DNA of 64,000 nucleotides from Rhizobium sp. CCGE531 (GTDB taxonomy: Bacteria; Pseudomonadota; Alphaproteobacteria; Rhizobiales; Rhizobiaceae): NCBI RefSeq assembly GCF_003627795.1, contig NZ_CP032684.1, positions 473,001-537,000 on the forward strand, written 5' to 3'. The notes under the pieces are model-generated. The model had not been told where the DNA came from. It saw only the letters and a program-made list of their open reading frames with translations, and searched no databases. A program made the translations under genes and the position numbers. This document shows, piece by piece, positions 27,163 to 36,548 of this stretch (position 1 is its first letter; the number at the start of each line of letters is the position of its first letter).

Positions 27163-27993
27163 CTACTGCTCCGCTGCTGCGTTCATCAGTTCCGCGTAGT
27201 GCGCCTCCGTGGCGTCATCCAGCGGAAACATGCACTCGACCCGCAGTTCCTGGGTCGTGATCATCTGCGCGGTGCCGACCGTCGTGACCAGCGAGAAAAA
27301 TCTCAGGATATGCCCGTCCTTCACGAAGGACAGGGGAATGATCGGCGCATTCTCGATCGCCGGCGATGTCTGCCATTCGGCATCCACGTCGGGGTAGGCG
27401 AGCAGGCTATCGATGAGCTCCTTCGTCCGCGCGTCGATGACACGGCCGACGGACTCGCGGAAGACGCGCCCCAAAAGGCTTTCGGCCGTCGTCTTCCAAT
27501 CCGGAATGAAGGGCCGCATGCCCGAGGGATCGAACATGAGATGCAGGAGATTGCGCGGCGCCGGACGTGCGGCCATATCGATGAACTGGCCGAAGAAGCG
27601 AAGGGTGGCATCATTGGTCATCAGGACATTCCAGTAGCGGTCCATGACGACCGCCGGAAAAGGCTCATGCTGACGCAGCATGCGCTTGAGCGCGTTGGTA
27701 ACGCCCTGCATCTCGCGATCATCGAAACTTCCTTCCGAATAGATCGGTGCGTAGCCGGCGGCAAGCAGCAGCGTGTTGCGCTCGCGGAACGGCACGTCCA
27801 ATGCATCGGCGAGACGCAAGACATTCTGGCGGCCGGGCGTGCTCCTGCCGCTTTCGATAAAGCTGATCTGGCGTTGCGAAATGCCGGTGTCGAGGGAAAG
27901 CTCAAGCTGGCTCTTGCCGCGCGTGTCGCGCCATGCGCGCAGCTGCGGGCCGAGTTCGTTTGGCAGTCTCAGATTTAAGCCGGAAGAACTCAT
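27163..27993 (-). CDS. XRE-family regulator with MmyB-like ligand domain
   Basis: A 276-residue protein. N-terminal helix-turn-helix: LGPQLRAWRDTRGKSQLELSLDTGISQRQISFIESGRSTPG (about 13-53). The remainder is an MmyB/PAS-like domain thought to bind a small ligand (lipid or similar), with WNVLMTNDATLRFFGQF and LRVECMFPLDDATEAHYAEL. It lies 71 bp downstream of an NTF2-like gene on the same strand and may regulate it. Confidence 0.9.
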   Translation of the reverse strand: MSSSGLNLRLPNELGPQLRAWRDTRGKSQLELSLDTGISQRQISFIESGRSTPGRQNVLRLADALDVPFRERNTLLLAAGYAPIYSEGSFDDREMQGVTNALKRMLRQHEPFPAVVMDRYWNVLMTNDATLRFFGQFIDMAARPAPRNLLHLMFDPSGMRPFIPDWKTTAESLLGRVFRESVGRVIDARTKELIDSLLAYPDVDAEWQTSPAIENAPIIPLSFVKDGHILRFFSLVTTVGTAQMITTQELRVECMFPLDDATEAHYAELMNAAAEQ

Positions 27994-28064
27994 CTTGCAA
28001 AGACCTCGCTTCGCTCATGTCATTGCGGCGGGGTGTCATTCAACAACCCCGCCGATGTCAATTC

Positions 28065-28457
28065 CTATCCGAACGCGATCGGCCCGACTGATCCGTACCA
28101 GTGACGCACCTTGGTGGGGTCGGCCTCGTCCATATAGAAGAAGTGCGTCATGACCGGTTTGACCACGGCTTGCGTTCGGTCGTCGGGCGTCATGGTAACC
28201 GTGCCGCGAAACACTTTCAGCGATCCGCCGTCCCAATATTCGGTGACATCATGCAATGCGGTGAAGCCGGTGTCGATGAAGGCGCGCAGGTTTTCGCGAA
28301 TGGTGTCGCGCCCCTTCCAGTCAGCAATGCCGAGGTTGCATGTTGCGTCTTCCGCGAAGCAATTGAAGCCTTCGCCGAAGGTCTTGTCGTCGATTTCCTG
28401 CCAGAAGGCCAGCAGCCATTCAGGGGCTTCTTTCTTGGTGAATGACATCGTCGTCAT
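28065..28457 (-). CDS. NTF2/SnoaL-like fold protein
   Basis: A 130-residue cone-shaped single-domain protein: WLLAFWQEIDDKTFGEGFNCFAEDATCNLG, GRDTIRENLRAFIDTGFTALHDVTEYWDGG and HFFYMDEADPTKVRHWYGSV. Such proteins bind or isomerise small hydrophobic molecules. The ATG at 28457 is preceded by AGGAGA; a long upstream open frame lacks such a site. Upstream of the MmyB-type regulator, with which it probably forms a unit. Confidence 0.82.
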   Translation of the reverse strand: MTTMSFTKKEAPEWLLAFWQEIDDKTFGEGFNCFAEDATCNLGIADWKGRDTIRENLRAFIDTGFTALHDVTEYWDGGSLKVFRGTVTMTPDDRTQAVVKPVMTHFFYMDEADPTKVRHWYGSVGPIAFG

Positions 28458-28762
28458 GGATTTCTCCTGAGCCTGCCGTTGGAACGATGTCGTGGCCATC
28501 GACGTCATGCCGGGTGAAGGCTCTCTTTGGTTGAAGGGCTGAATAAGCTCTTCCTGCAAGAAGATGGTCTTTAAATACGCCGGGACGAATGCCGCTCTCA
28601 ATTACATGCGATGTAATGAAGACCGGTCGATTGCGCCTCAAGCCGGCGTGATCGGTTCGGATGCGTTTCATTTTGGAATACTGCCTTCGCGATGTTCCAT
28701 CCAATATAGCGCTATGCCATAGTGCCGCCCCGAGGTCCCCTCGATCAAGACGAGCAGCTTTT
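28458..28762. other. Divergent promoter region
   Basis: About 305 bp between the NTF2-like gene (minus) and the substrate-binding protein gene (plus). No gene or strong repeat was found; it must hold both promoters. Confidence 0.5.
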
Positions 28763-29788
28763 ATGATGAAATTTCTTGCGGTTCTCGCGCTGGCCTTTGT
28801 CGGCCTGGTGCCGGTCGCGGCCGAAGCGCGAATCATCACCGATGCAGCCGGCCGCACGGTGTCCGTCCCAGATAAGATCAACCGCATTTTGGTGGCTGGA
28901 CCGCCGGCAGCCGCGCTAGTCTATGTGCTGGCGCCCGAGAAACTGGTGGGCTGGGTTCACGCGCCCGATGACGCCGCCAAGGCCTATCTGTTGCCATCCG
29001 CGCGGTCGCTGCCCACGATCGGGCGCCTGACGGGCAAGGACGGCACGACCAGTTCGCAGGCCGTCATGGACGCCAAACCAGACATCATCCTCGATGCCGG
29101 CACGGTCGACCCCACCTACAAGGCGCTGGCCGACAAGGTACAGAGCGAGACGGGCATTCCCTATATTCTTATCGACGGCAGCTTCGCCCGCACCGCCGAT
29201 ACGCTTCGCGACGTCGGCGCCCTGATCGGCGTCGAGGACCGTGCCAACAAGCTGGCCGATTACACCGATGCGGCGATCAAGGACCTGAACGAGAAGCTCG
29301 CGACGCTGCCGAACGATCCGCGCCCGCGCGTCTATTATGGCCGCGGCGCCGATGGCCTGGAAACCGGGCTCTCCGGCTCGATCAATCTGGAGATCCTCGA
29401 TGCCGTCGGCACGATGAACGTCGCCGCTGCCGCCGGCAAGGGCGGTCTCGCCAAGGTGACCGTACAGCAGGTCGTCGGCTGGAATCCGGATATCATCATT
29501 GCCGAGAGCCCTGCTTTCGCGGTCTCGGTGAAGAGCGATCCGCAATGGGCTGGGATCAAGGCCGTCAAGGACGGCAAGATCTTCGTGCCACCGTCATTGC
29601 CCTTCGGCTGGTTCGATTCGCCGCCCGGCGTCAACCGGCTGCTCGGCATGCGCTGGCTGGAGAAACTGGTTTATCCGAAGCTCTTCCGCAGCGATTTTTC
29701 CGACGATGTGAAGCACTTCTACAAGCTGTTCTATCAGGTCGATTTGACCAACGATCAACTGGCGGCATTGCTGAAGGGCGTGAAGTAA
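28763..29788 (+). CDS. ABC transporter substrate-binding protein (iron/metal-chelate type), no transport partners nearby
   Basis: A 341-residue exported protein. Signal peptide about 1-22 (ends AEA). The two-lobed periplasmic-binding (class III) domain is recognisable from [36 protein letters not shown] and [13 protein letters not shown]. This type delivers ferric siderophores, haem, cobalamin or molybdate. No permease or ATPase gene is next to it; trmO follows by 24 bp. Starts at ATG 28763; a longer frame upstream has no signal peptide. Confidence 0.85.
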   Translation: MMKFLAVLALAFVGLVPVAAEARIITDAAGRTVSVPDKINRILVAGPPAAALVYVLAPEKLVGWVHAPDDAAKAYLLPSARSLPTIGRLTGKDGTTSSQAVMDAKPDIILDAGTVDPTYKALADKVQSETGIPYILIDGSFARTADTLRDVGALIGVEDRANKLADYTDAAIKDLNEKLATLPNDPRPRVYYGRGADGLETGLSGSINLEILDAVGTMNVAAAAGKGGLAKVTVQQVVGWNPDIIIAESPAFAVSVKSDPQWAGIKAVKDGKIFVPPSLPFGWFDSPPGVNRLLGMRWLEKLVYPKLFRSDFSDDVKHFYKLFYQVDLTNDQLAALLKGVK

Positions 29789-29811
29789 CCGCTGGGGTCG
29801 GGGAGGCATTC

Positions 29812-30342
29812 ATGGTTCGGGAAAACGAAATTCGCCAAAACGAAGTGGCCGTCGAGCCGCCTGCAGCCTCTGACGCCGGCCTCATCTTCATCGGCCGCAT
29901 TTCCACGCCCTGGACATCGCGCATGGAAACGCCGCGCCAGGGCCGGCATGACGGACCGATTTGCCGGATCGAGATCTTCGAGCCCTGGGTGGCGGCACTG
30001 CAGGGCGTGGAAGCCTTCGAGCGGCTGGAAGTTCTCTATTGGCTCGATCGTTCGCGTCGGGACCTCGTGCTGCAGAGCCCGGCCAGCAGCGGCAAGGTGC
30101 ATGGCACCTTCTCGCTGCGCTCACCCGTTCGGCCCAATCCCATCGGCACATCCATCGTCAAGTTGGAGGCCGTCGAGGGGGCCGTACTGCTGGTGCGTGG
30201 CCTCGATTGCCTTGACGGCACTCCCTTGCTCGACCTGAAGCCGGATCGCACACTGTTCAAGCCGATCGCGCCGCCGCAGCCCGGAGATTTCCAGACCGGC
30301 GACGGCGAGATGGGGCGGTTCAGAAACTCCGTAAAAAACTGA
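29812..30342 (+). CDS. trmO: tRNA (N6-threonylcarbamoyladenosine-37-N6)-methyltransferase TrmO (TsaA/VirR-like)
   Basis: A 176-residue beta-barrel SAM enzyme of the UPF0066 family. Motifs: [41 protein letters not shown], and [20 protein letters not shown], the family's SAM-site signature. Methylates t6A37 of certain tRNAs in E. coli; some homologues may have other targets. Ribosome site GGGGAGG precedes the ATG at 29812. Likely co-transcribed with the binding protein. Confidence 0.88.
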   Translation: MVRENEIRQNEVAVEPPAASDAGLIFIGRISTPWTSRMETPRQGRHDGPICRIEIFEPWVAALQGVEAFERLEVLYWLDRSRRDLVLQSPASSGKVHGTFSLRSPVRPNPIGTSIVKLEAVEGAVLLVRGLDCLDGTPLLDLKPDRTLFKPIAPPQPGDFQTGDGEMGRFRNSVKN

Positions 30343-30348
30343 ACCGCT

Positions 30349-31809
30349 TTAAGCGGGCGTCGGAAACCGTCTCGTCCAAAACGTGACAATCAGGAACAGC
30401 GAGACATATGCTGCGGTGCCGACGGCGATCTTCAGAAGAAGCACCAATATCGTCGGCATTGCTGCGAACTGAACCACGTATTGAAGACTTAGAACCGCTG
30501 CGATCATCAACCCGACAGAAGGGCCGATCATATGGATGGAATCCATGATGACCTTTCGCCAATTCACTCCGACGTAACGGATCTGAATTCTGGCGGAGGT
30601 TGTGAGTGAAAAGGATGCGCTCACACATTGGCTCGCCGCCAAGGCCAAAAGCCCCATCGGTGCAAAGATGATGATGAAAAGGACAGAGACAGCCGCATTG
30701 ACCATGGTGACCGCCATTCTGCGATGAATGTTGCCACTCAGCGTCAAAAGCGGTTCGGAGATATATCCTGGTGAAAGCAACAGCAGCTTCACGCACAATA
30801 TGGAAACAATGATCGCGGAGGGCATCCATTTTTCGCCAAGCACGATATGGATCAGCTCTGGCGAGACCAGCATAAGCCCGAGGTAGACCGGGCTCGCGAC
30901 GACAAAAAGCCAAACCAGGAATTGGCTGGCGGCGCCGGCAAGAGCATTCGTCCCGTTCAATTCACCCAGGTCTCGTGCCCGCCTGAACCCTACCCAGGCA
31001 AGCGCCCTTACGGGCTCACCCATAAGCTCCGAGATAGCCGCAACAATCCGTTCCGCGGCGCGGTAGTATCCCGCTTCCGTAACACCAAGGAAACCACCGA
31101 CGGCGAGTGTTCCCGAATAGGAACCAAGGAAAATGATCATTCGGGTTGCGACGATATATTTGGAGAATGCCGCGACTTCCACCACCGTAGCCCAGGTTAG
31201 ATGCAATCGTGGTTTTCGGCGGACGAAACAGATTGATCCAACCAAAATTACGAGCTGCGATACGATCCGGCCGACGACCAGCGCAATGGCATGCCCTCCC
31301 ATGAATAGACCCGTAGCTGTCACCGAGAACCCTACCACTTCGCTGACGATACGAACGACTGCCTGCGCGCGGAGCCTTCCGCAGGCGACGAGTGTGCCGT
31401 CATAGACGGTGGCGATTGCCGCCGGCAGTATCCAGCAGCTGAATATAGCCACCAACACGCCTTCCGTCTGTCGCCCGAATGCCGAGTAGAGGACGAAGGC
31501 ACCGCCCAAGCCAACCGATGTGACTAGCACGCCGCTCAGGAGCGATATGCTCACGAGCTGTTCGAAGCGGTCGCGGTCGTCGCCCGATTTCATGATGAAT
31601 TCTGCCCATCCCCCCTCTGCAAGGACGACGAGCAGAACCATGAGGGCTGACAGGAAAGCATAGAAACCAAATTCTTCCGGCATCAAGATACGAGCAGCCA
31701 GGAAGAAGGTCCCAATTTGGCTCACTTGGGACGTGATCTTTGCTGTGGCGACCCAAGATCCGTCAGCCACGACCTTCCGAAGGACTGATAGGGATTTCCC
31801 TCCTTTCAT
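30349..31809 (-). CDS. Polysaccharide (O-antigen/exopolysaccharide) flippase, MATE-like
   Basis: A 486-residue membrane protein with about 12-14 helices of the Wzx/PST type: GSWVATAKITSQVSQIGTFFLAARILMPEEFG at the start, then repeated hydrophobic pairs. It would move undecaprenyl-linked oligosaccharide across the inner membrane. The ATG at 31809 follows GAGAGGGG; a frame extending to 31893 is less likely. Downstream of a CheR-like methyltransferase on the same strand. Codon use is less GC-rich than the flanks. Confidence 0.85.
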   Translation of the reverse strand: MKGGKSLSVLRKVVADGSWVATAKITSQVSQIGTFFLAARILMPEEFGFYAFLSALMVLLVVLAEGGWAEFIMKSGDDRDRFEQLVSISLLSGVLVTSVGLGGAFVLYSAFGRQTEGVLVAIFSCWILPAAIATVYDGTLVACGRLRAQAVVRIVSEVVGFSVTATGLFMGGHAIALVVGRIVSQLVILVGSICFVRRKPRLHLTWATVVEVAAFSKYIVATRMIIFLGSYSGTLAVGGFLGVTEAGYYRAAERIVAAISELMGEPVRALAWVGFRRARDLGELNGTNALAGAASQFLVWLFVVASPVYLGLMLVSPELIHIVLGEKWMPSAIIVSILCVKLLLLSPGYISEPLLTLSGNIHRRMAVTMVNAAVSVLFIIIFAPMGLLALAASQCVSASFSLTTSARIQIRYVGVNWRKVIMDSIHMIGPSVGLMIAAVLSLQYVVQFAAMPTILVLLLKIAVGTAAYVSLFLIVTFWTRRFPTPA

Positions 31810-31900
31810 TTCCGCCCCTCTCCACCGGCAAGCAGCCAGGCCGCAATCGACCAGGACTGTTGCCGGCGACGCCCTTCGCACGACTTTTTCCAAATGCTAG

Positions 31901-32839
31901 TCATGGATTTGAAGGCTGGTTTGGCTGGCCTGCCAGACGAAAAATAACCGAATACCTGATCTCCCAGCCTCGTTCTTTTCGGTTGAGCGGTTCTCGGCTC
32001 CACCGAAGCCATGGCCATCCTTTTTTTGATTCCTCTGCTAGCCAGATATCATCCTGTCGAATAAGGACAGGTTTGAAGCGAGAGCCCTTCAGCACCTTCA
32101 TTTTGACATCGAGATCGATACCATCGACCAAGAGATAGCCGCCCGGTGTAACGAGCCTCATCAGATTGCGAAGGCATTTTTCCGCGAGACCATCATCCAT
32201 CGGTCCCATGAAATTATTCGCAATCAGAATGTCCTGTTCGCCAATCAGTTTTGCGACCATTGGATCGGTTGCGTCGGCCGTTAGCCAAGTAATGTTTTCG
32301 CGAAGTGAGTCCCAGACGCGGACTGATCCATCCGGCAAGGCTTCGACAATGCCACTGAGTTTCTCAACATCGTCGCTTGAGACTTCAGCCCGCCCGGCCG
32401 TGTAAAGACCGGCCACCGCGGCGGCCTGGTCGGGACGATAAACGCCTCGTGCGGCGACCTCGACGACGCCGCTTGATATATCGAGCCCATGCGAGATGAA
32501 ATTCAGGTCTGGCCGCTTAGCCTTAAGCACGTATAAAGTCGAGTAAAGCTCCGCCCCGGTGCTGCATCCAATCGACGCTACTCGCAGCGTCGATTCATTT
32601 GCATGATCAGATAGCGTCCCGGCGAGAACCTCCAGCAGCGGTGGATTTCGCATGAAATGCGTGTAGTGGCTTTGAACTTTCGCGGCTTCGCGGCTGTATC
32701 GATGATAAATATATCGGCCGCTACGATACACGAGCGTGGTCTTCATCATACCGGGCGGCATCCCGGCCCACAGAGTGCGCAGGACCTGACGCGGCATTCG
32801 ACGCATCACAACGCTTATTCCCATTACCTGATTGAGCAT
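31901..32839 (-). CDS. Stand-alone CheR-like SAM methyltransferase
   Basis: A 312-residue protein whose core resembles the CheR chemoreceptor methyltransferase: RVASIGCSTGAELYSTLYVL (SAM loop, about 86-105) and HGLDISSGVVEVAARGVYR, then DILIANNFMGPMDDGLAEKCLRNLMRLVTPGGYLLVDG. The N-terminal helical receptor-binding domain of CheR is not seen and no che genes are near. ATG at 32839 has AAGGAT 6 bases upstream; ATG at 32854 is an alternative. With the flippase it may modify a surface glycan. Confidence 0.75.
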   Translation of the reverse strand: MLNQVMGISVVMRRMPRQVLRTLWAGMPPGMMKTTLVYRSGRYIYHRYSREAAKVQSHYTHFMRNPPLLEVLAGTLSDHANESTLRVASIGCSTGAELYSTLYVLKAKRPDLNFISHGLDISSGVVEVAARGVYRPDQAAAVAGLYTAGRAEVSSDDVEKLSGIVEALPDGSVRVWDSLRENITWLTADATDPMVAKLIGEQDILIANNFMGPMDDGLAEKCLRNLMRLVTPGGYLLVDGIDLDVKMKVLKGSRFKPVLIRQDDIWLAEESKKGWPWLRWSREPLNRKERGWEIRYSVIFRLAGQPNQPSNP

Positions 32840-32854
32840 GGCAAAATCCTTCAT

Positions 32855-33688
32855 GGATGCTCGTCCGGCAACGATCCTGCGGTCAGAGCATCATTGGTGA
32901 CATGATTAAAGTTCGACGAGGCCTCGGAATTCAGCTTGGCTGTTGCGATCCAATGAAGATGTTTGGCAAACTACGGCGAATTGACCGAGCCGGCAGCGGC
33001 TGGCGTTCCATCTTCAAATCACAATAGTGATTGGGTCGCGGTCCGACGCATCGAGCGCAGCACTGGCTGCGCGGCGTCACAGATCATCCTATAGGGGGAC
33101 GAAGAATATTGGGAGGAATGACGGACATTAACTTCGGCCAGCCTTGGATAAAACGAACGGCTGTGAAGCGTGGGCCATGCAGGGTTGTCACAGCCGTCAG
33201 GAGGCCAAAAACCAGGTGCGCGACGCCATAACATTTCCGTCCGTGACTATGTTTGTGATCTTGCGTCGCATCAAAATCTTCTGCGCTCCGGCAGGTAACG
33301 TCACGCTCGGCCGAAATGGAAGCGATCTGCGCGTTTGACAGCAGCGGAAAACCCTGGACCGTGGAGACCAACCGCAGCTCCGGCACGATCAACATCGTCG
33401 CGATCAGGATAAACCTAATCGCCAGCTTGATCGGTTCGACACCGAATGTGATCCGAAAAATCCCCATGCTGCATTTTTATCTTTGCCCCAAAACCGGGTC
33501 AATTTATCACGCCAGCCGATCACAATCAGCTAAATGGGGTAGGCACCCCTTTGTCGCTTCTCCTGTCGAAAAACCGGCAACTATTCCGGCGCCCATCTTG
33601 TACAATGGAGGTAAGAAAGAACAAGTCGACCGTATACAACATGTCTCGCCTACTCTGGACATTCACTATCGCCTCTGACCCCCGATAC
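32855..33688. other. Gene-poor 830-bp region
   Basis: Only short frames occur here. The best is 33084-33467 on the minus strand (listed separately). Base composition is mixed and lower in GC than the neighbours. No transposase remnant, tRNA or repeat was recognised, but it borders the flippase pair and could be the edge of an acquired segment. Confidence 0.4.
33084..33467 (-). CDS. Possible small exported or membrane protein
   Basis: A 127-residue frame with a plausible hydrophobic N-terminal segment (IKLAIRFILIATMLIVPELRL), a middle part with two cysteines and a His-rich HKHSHGRK stretch, a second hydrophobic segment (VAHLVFGLLTAVTTL) and a Pro-rich end. No clear ribosome site and no recognised family. 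The topology pattern is suggestive but could arise by chance. Confidence 0.3.
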   Translation of the reverse strand: MGIFRITFGVEPIKLAIRFILIATMLIVPELRLVSTVQGFPLLSNAQIASISAERDVTCRSAEDFDATQDHKHSHGRKCYGVAHLVFGLLTAVTTLHGPRFTAVRFIQGWPKLMSVIPPNILRPPIG

Positions 33689-33898
33689 TTAGTCGACGGC
33701 GACCATGACATCGGATGCCTTGATGACGGCGTAGGCGGCGGAGCCGACCGTCAGGCCCAGTTCATCGACGGCCTCGTTGGTGATCGAGGACGTGACAATC
33801 GAGCCATTGCCGATATCGATGCGGACATGCGCCGTCGTCGCACCCTTGGTGATTTCGACGACCTTGCCCTTGAGGCGGTTTCTTGCGCTGATTTTCAT
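33689..33898 (-). CDS. Mop/TOBE-domain molybdate-binding protein
   Basis: A 69-residue single TOBE (Mop) domain: ISARNRLKGKVVEITKGATTAHVRIDIG, SSITNEAVDELGLTVGSAAYAVIKASDVMVAVD. Such molbindins oligomerise and store or buffer molybdate. Ends 63 bp from betC and on the same strand; betC is upstream, so it may be carried on the betC message. Confidence 0.93.
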   Translation of the reverse strand: MKISARNRLKGKVVEITKGATTAHVRIDIGNGSIVTSSITNEAVDELGLTVGSAAYAVIKASDVMVAVD

Positions 33899-33961
33899 GG
33901 ATGATCTCCCTTGTGACCGGCGCGACCCTATCGCCCTCTCCGGCGACGAGCCACCGAATTC

Positions 33962-35476
33962 CTATTCTCCTCGCGGATAGCGCTGGTTTTCCTCCAGCAC
34001 GTTGAGATCCATGTGGTTGCGCATGTAGCGCTCCGATGCCTTCTGCAGCGGCTGATAATCCCAGGGATAATAGGCGCCGTTGCGTAGCGCCGCGTAGACC
34101 ACCCAACGCCGCGCCTGGCTTTCGCGCACGGCGGCGTCGAAGTTTGCCAGGTTCCAGCGCGCCATGGCCTGCGCCGTCAGCCGGCTCAGCGTTTCCGCGT
34201 AGGCGGGATCGTGAGCCAGATTGGTCAGCTCCTTCGGGTCCGCCTCGATGTCGAAGAGCATGGGCGGATCCTTCTCGCAAAGGGTCAGCTTGTAGCGGCC
34301 GTCACGCAGGCCCACGAGCGGCGCCTCGGAGCCTTCCGCCGCATATTCCATCGGCACGGGGCTGCGGCTTCCGGTGTTGAGAGCCAAGGGGGTCAGGTCT
34401 TCGCCATCGGTCCAGCGGCGCAGCGATGCGATGTCGATCCCGGCAAGGGCTGCCAGCGTCGGCGTCACGTCGAGCGTCGAAACCGGCTGGTCGATAAGCT
34501 TCGGCTGCCAGCCGGGCGCTGATATCATCAACGGCACGCGGGCGGAGCCCTCGAAGAAGTTCATCTTGAACCAGAGCCCGCGCTCGCCGAGCATGTCGCC
34601 ATGATCCGAGACGAACAGGATGATCGTGTTGTCGGCCATGCGGCCGCGCTCGAGCGTTTCGAGGATCTCGCCGATCTTTTCGTCGACATAGGAAATATTG
34701 GCGAAATAGCCGCGCCGAGCCCGGCGGATCTGCTCCGGCGTGATGTCGAAGGCGGTGTGATCGCACGCCTTCATCAGCCGCTGCGAATGCGGGTCCTGCT
34801 GTTCGAAAGGGATTTCGCCGACTTCGGGGTCGAGCGCCGGGCAATCCTCATAAAGATCCCAGAAACGGCGCCGCGCGACGTAAGGATCATGCGGATGCGT
34901 GAAGCTGACGGTCAGGCACCAGGGCCGCTCGTCATGCCGGCGCGAGAGATCGTAGAGCTTGCGGTTGGCATGATAGGCAACCTCGTCGTCATACTCCATC
35001 TGGTTGGTAATCTCGGCCGTGCCGGCGCCGGTCACCGAACCGAGATTGTGATACCACCAGTCGATGCGCTCGCCGGGCTTGGTATAATCAGGTGTCCAGC
35101 CGAAATCGGCGGGGTAGATGTCCGTCGTCAGACGCTCCTCGAAGCCGTGCATCTGGTCCGGGCCGACGAAATGCATCTTGCCCGATAGCGCCGTTTGATA
35201 GCCGGCGGCGCGCAGGTGATGGGCAAAGGTCGGAATATCCGAGCAGAATTCGGCGGCATTGTCATAAACGCGGGTACGGCTCGGCAGCTGCCCGGACATG
35301 AAGGAGGCCCGCGCCGGTGCGCAGAGCGGGCTTGCCGTATAGCTGTTGGCAAAGCGCACGGAGCGCTTTGCGAGGGCCTTCAGGACCGGCGCATGCAGGA
35401 AATCGGCCGGGCCGTCGGGAAACAATGTCCCGTTGAACTGATCGACCATGAAGATGAGGATATTCGGGCGGGACAT
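33962..35476 (-). CDS. betC: Choline-sulfatase
   Basis: A 504-residue sulfatase that turns choline-O-sulfate into choline, feeding glycine betaine synthesis. The active-site signature LCAPARASFMSGQLPSRTRV (about 53-72) carries the Cys converted to formylglycine. NILIFMVDQFNGTLFP gives the N-terminal metal ligands and IILFVSDHGDMLGERGLW the later Asp-His metal site. The C-terminal tail is as in rhizobial BetC. ATG at 35476 follows AAGGAAAA. betB/betA are not in the window. Divergent from its likely LysR regulator. Confidence 0.95.
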   Translation of the reverse strand: MSRPNILIFMVDQFNGTLFPDGPADFLHAPVLKALAKRSVRFANSYTASPLCAPARASFMSGQLPSRTRVYDNAAEFCSDIPTFAHHLRAAGYQTALSGKMHFVGPDQMHGFEERLTTDIYPADFGWTPDYTKPGERIDWWYHNLGSVTGAGTAEITNQMEYDDEVAYHANRKLYDLSRRHDERPWCLTVSFTHPHDPYVARRRFWDLYEDCPALDPEVGEIPFEQQDPHSQRLMKACDHTAFDITPEQIRRARRGYFANISYVDEKIGEILETLERGRMADNTIILFVSDHGDMLGERGLWFKMNFFEGSARVPLMISAPGWQPKLIDQPVSTLDVTPTLAALAGIDIASLRRWTDGEDLTPLALNTGSRSPVPMEYAAEGSEAPLVGLRDGRYKLTLCEKDPPMLFDIEADPKELTNLAHDPAYAETLSRLTAQAMARWNLANFDAAVRESQARRWVVYAALRNGAYYPWDYQPLQKASERYMRNHMDLNVLEENQRYPRGE

Positions 35477-35575
35477 TCGCGTGTTTTCCTTGGAAATCAG
35501 AGGCCGGCGGCGAGCCAACCCATTGTGGAAATGCGCATGACGATAGCTCACTCTTTGTTATTCGATTATTTTATT

Positions 35576-35592
35576 GAACATCACTAGTGTTC
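35576..35592. promoter_or_regulatory. Candidate LysR-type operator between betC and its regulator
   Basis: GAACA at 35576-35580 and TGTTC at 35588-35592, an interrupted palindrome in the 160-bp divergent region; spacing and symmetry fit a LysR-family site. Not tested. Confidence 0.45.
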
Positions 35593-35638
35593 CCGCTGTG
35601 AAGCAGGCATTTTTCGATAGATACCAAAAGGAAATTTT

Positions 35639-36541
35639 ATGGCTGAACGTTTGATCGATCTCGGCTGGCTGCGGATTTTCCTGGAGGTGGGGCGCTCCGG
35701 CAGCCTGTCCGCCGCCGCTTCGGTGCTAGGCCTGACGCAACCGGCCGTCAGCTACCAGATCCGTCGTATCGAAGAGCAGATGGGCGTCGCCCTGTTTCGC
35801 CGCCAGCATCGCGGCGTCGAACTTTCGGCCGAGGGCCGGCGCCTGTTCGAGATCGTCGAAAAGGCTGTTGGCGGCGTCGACAATCTGGTGCGCAGTTTCC
35901 GCGCCGAGGCGGAGCGGCCATCGGTGCGCCTGCGCACGGACTATGCCTTCTCCGCCCTCTGGCTGATACCCCGCATGCATGCGTTCCGGCTGCTCCATCC
36001 CGAGGTGGATATCCAGATCGTCGCCACGCAGCGGCTGGATCGCGGCGCGCCGGAGAGTGGTGATATCGCCATCTTCTTCGGCACGCGCAGCGAATTCGGT
36101 CCGGCAACCAGTTTGCTTTTGCCGGAAAAGGTCGTGCCGATCTGCACCAGAGGCTTTGCGGAACGTCATGGCCCGTTCACCGATCCCTCGCAGCTCGCCG
36201 GCACCACGCTCGTCCATCTCGATTCGGAGATGCCGTCGCCCTGGTTCGATTGGGAGAGCTATCTCGCGGCCTTCGGCATTGCCCGGGATACCTATGCCGG
36301 TCGCGGCGATCTGCGCTTCAACACCTATTCGCTTGTCGTACAGGCCGCCCTCAGCGAGCAGGGCGTTGCCATCGGCTGGATCGGTCTTGTCGATTCCCTG
36401 CTTGCCGCCCGGACATTGGTGACGGCCGGCCCCATGCTCGAAGCGCCTGCTCGAGGCTATTGGCTGCTGCCGCCATCGACGCCGAACCCGCATGCCGAGC
36501 AGTTGGCGCAATGGCTGCTCGCCGAAGCAGCCGCCGTGTAG
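35639..36541 (+). CDS. LysR-family regulator of choline sulfate use
   Basis: A 300-residue LTTR: winged HTH at the start (LGWLRIFLEVGRSGSLSAAASVLGLTQPAVSYQIRRIEEQMG) and a periplasmic-binding-like effector domain (about 90-295). It is divergent from betC, as in other rhizobia where this regulator is called choline sulfate-utilisation regulator. Ribosome site AAGGA before the ATG. Confidence 0.92.
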   Translation: MAERLIDLGWLRIFLEVGRSGSLSAAASVLGLTQPAVSYQIRRIEEQMGVALFRRQHRGVELSAEGRRLFEIVEKAVGGVDNLVRSFRAEAERPSVRLRTDYAFSALWLIPRMHAFRLLHPEVDIQIVATQRLDRGAPESGDIAIFFGTRSEFGPATSLLLPEKVVPICTRGFAERHGPFTDPSQLAGTTLVHLDSEMPSPWFDWESYLAAFGIARDTYAGRGDLRFNTYSLVVQAALSEQGVAIGWIGLVDSLLAARTLVTAGPMLEAPARGYWLLPPSTPNPHAEQLAQWLLAEAAAV

Positions 36542-36548
36542 TCGTGAT

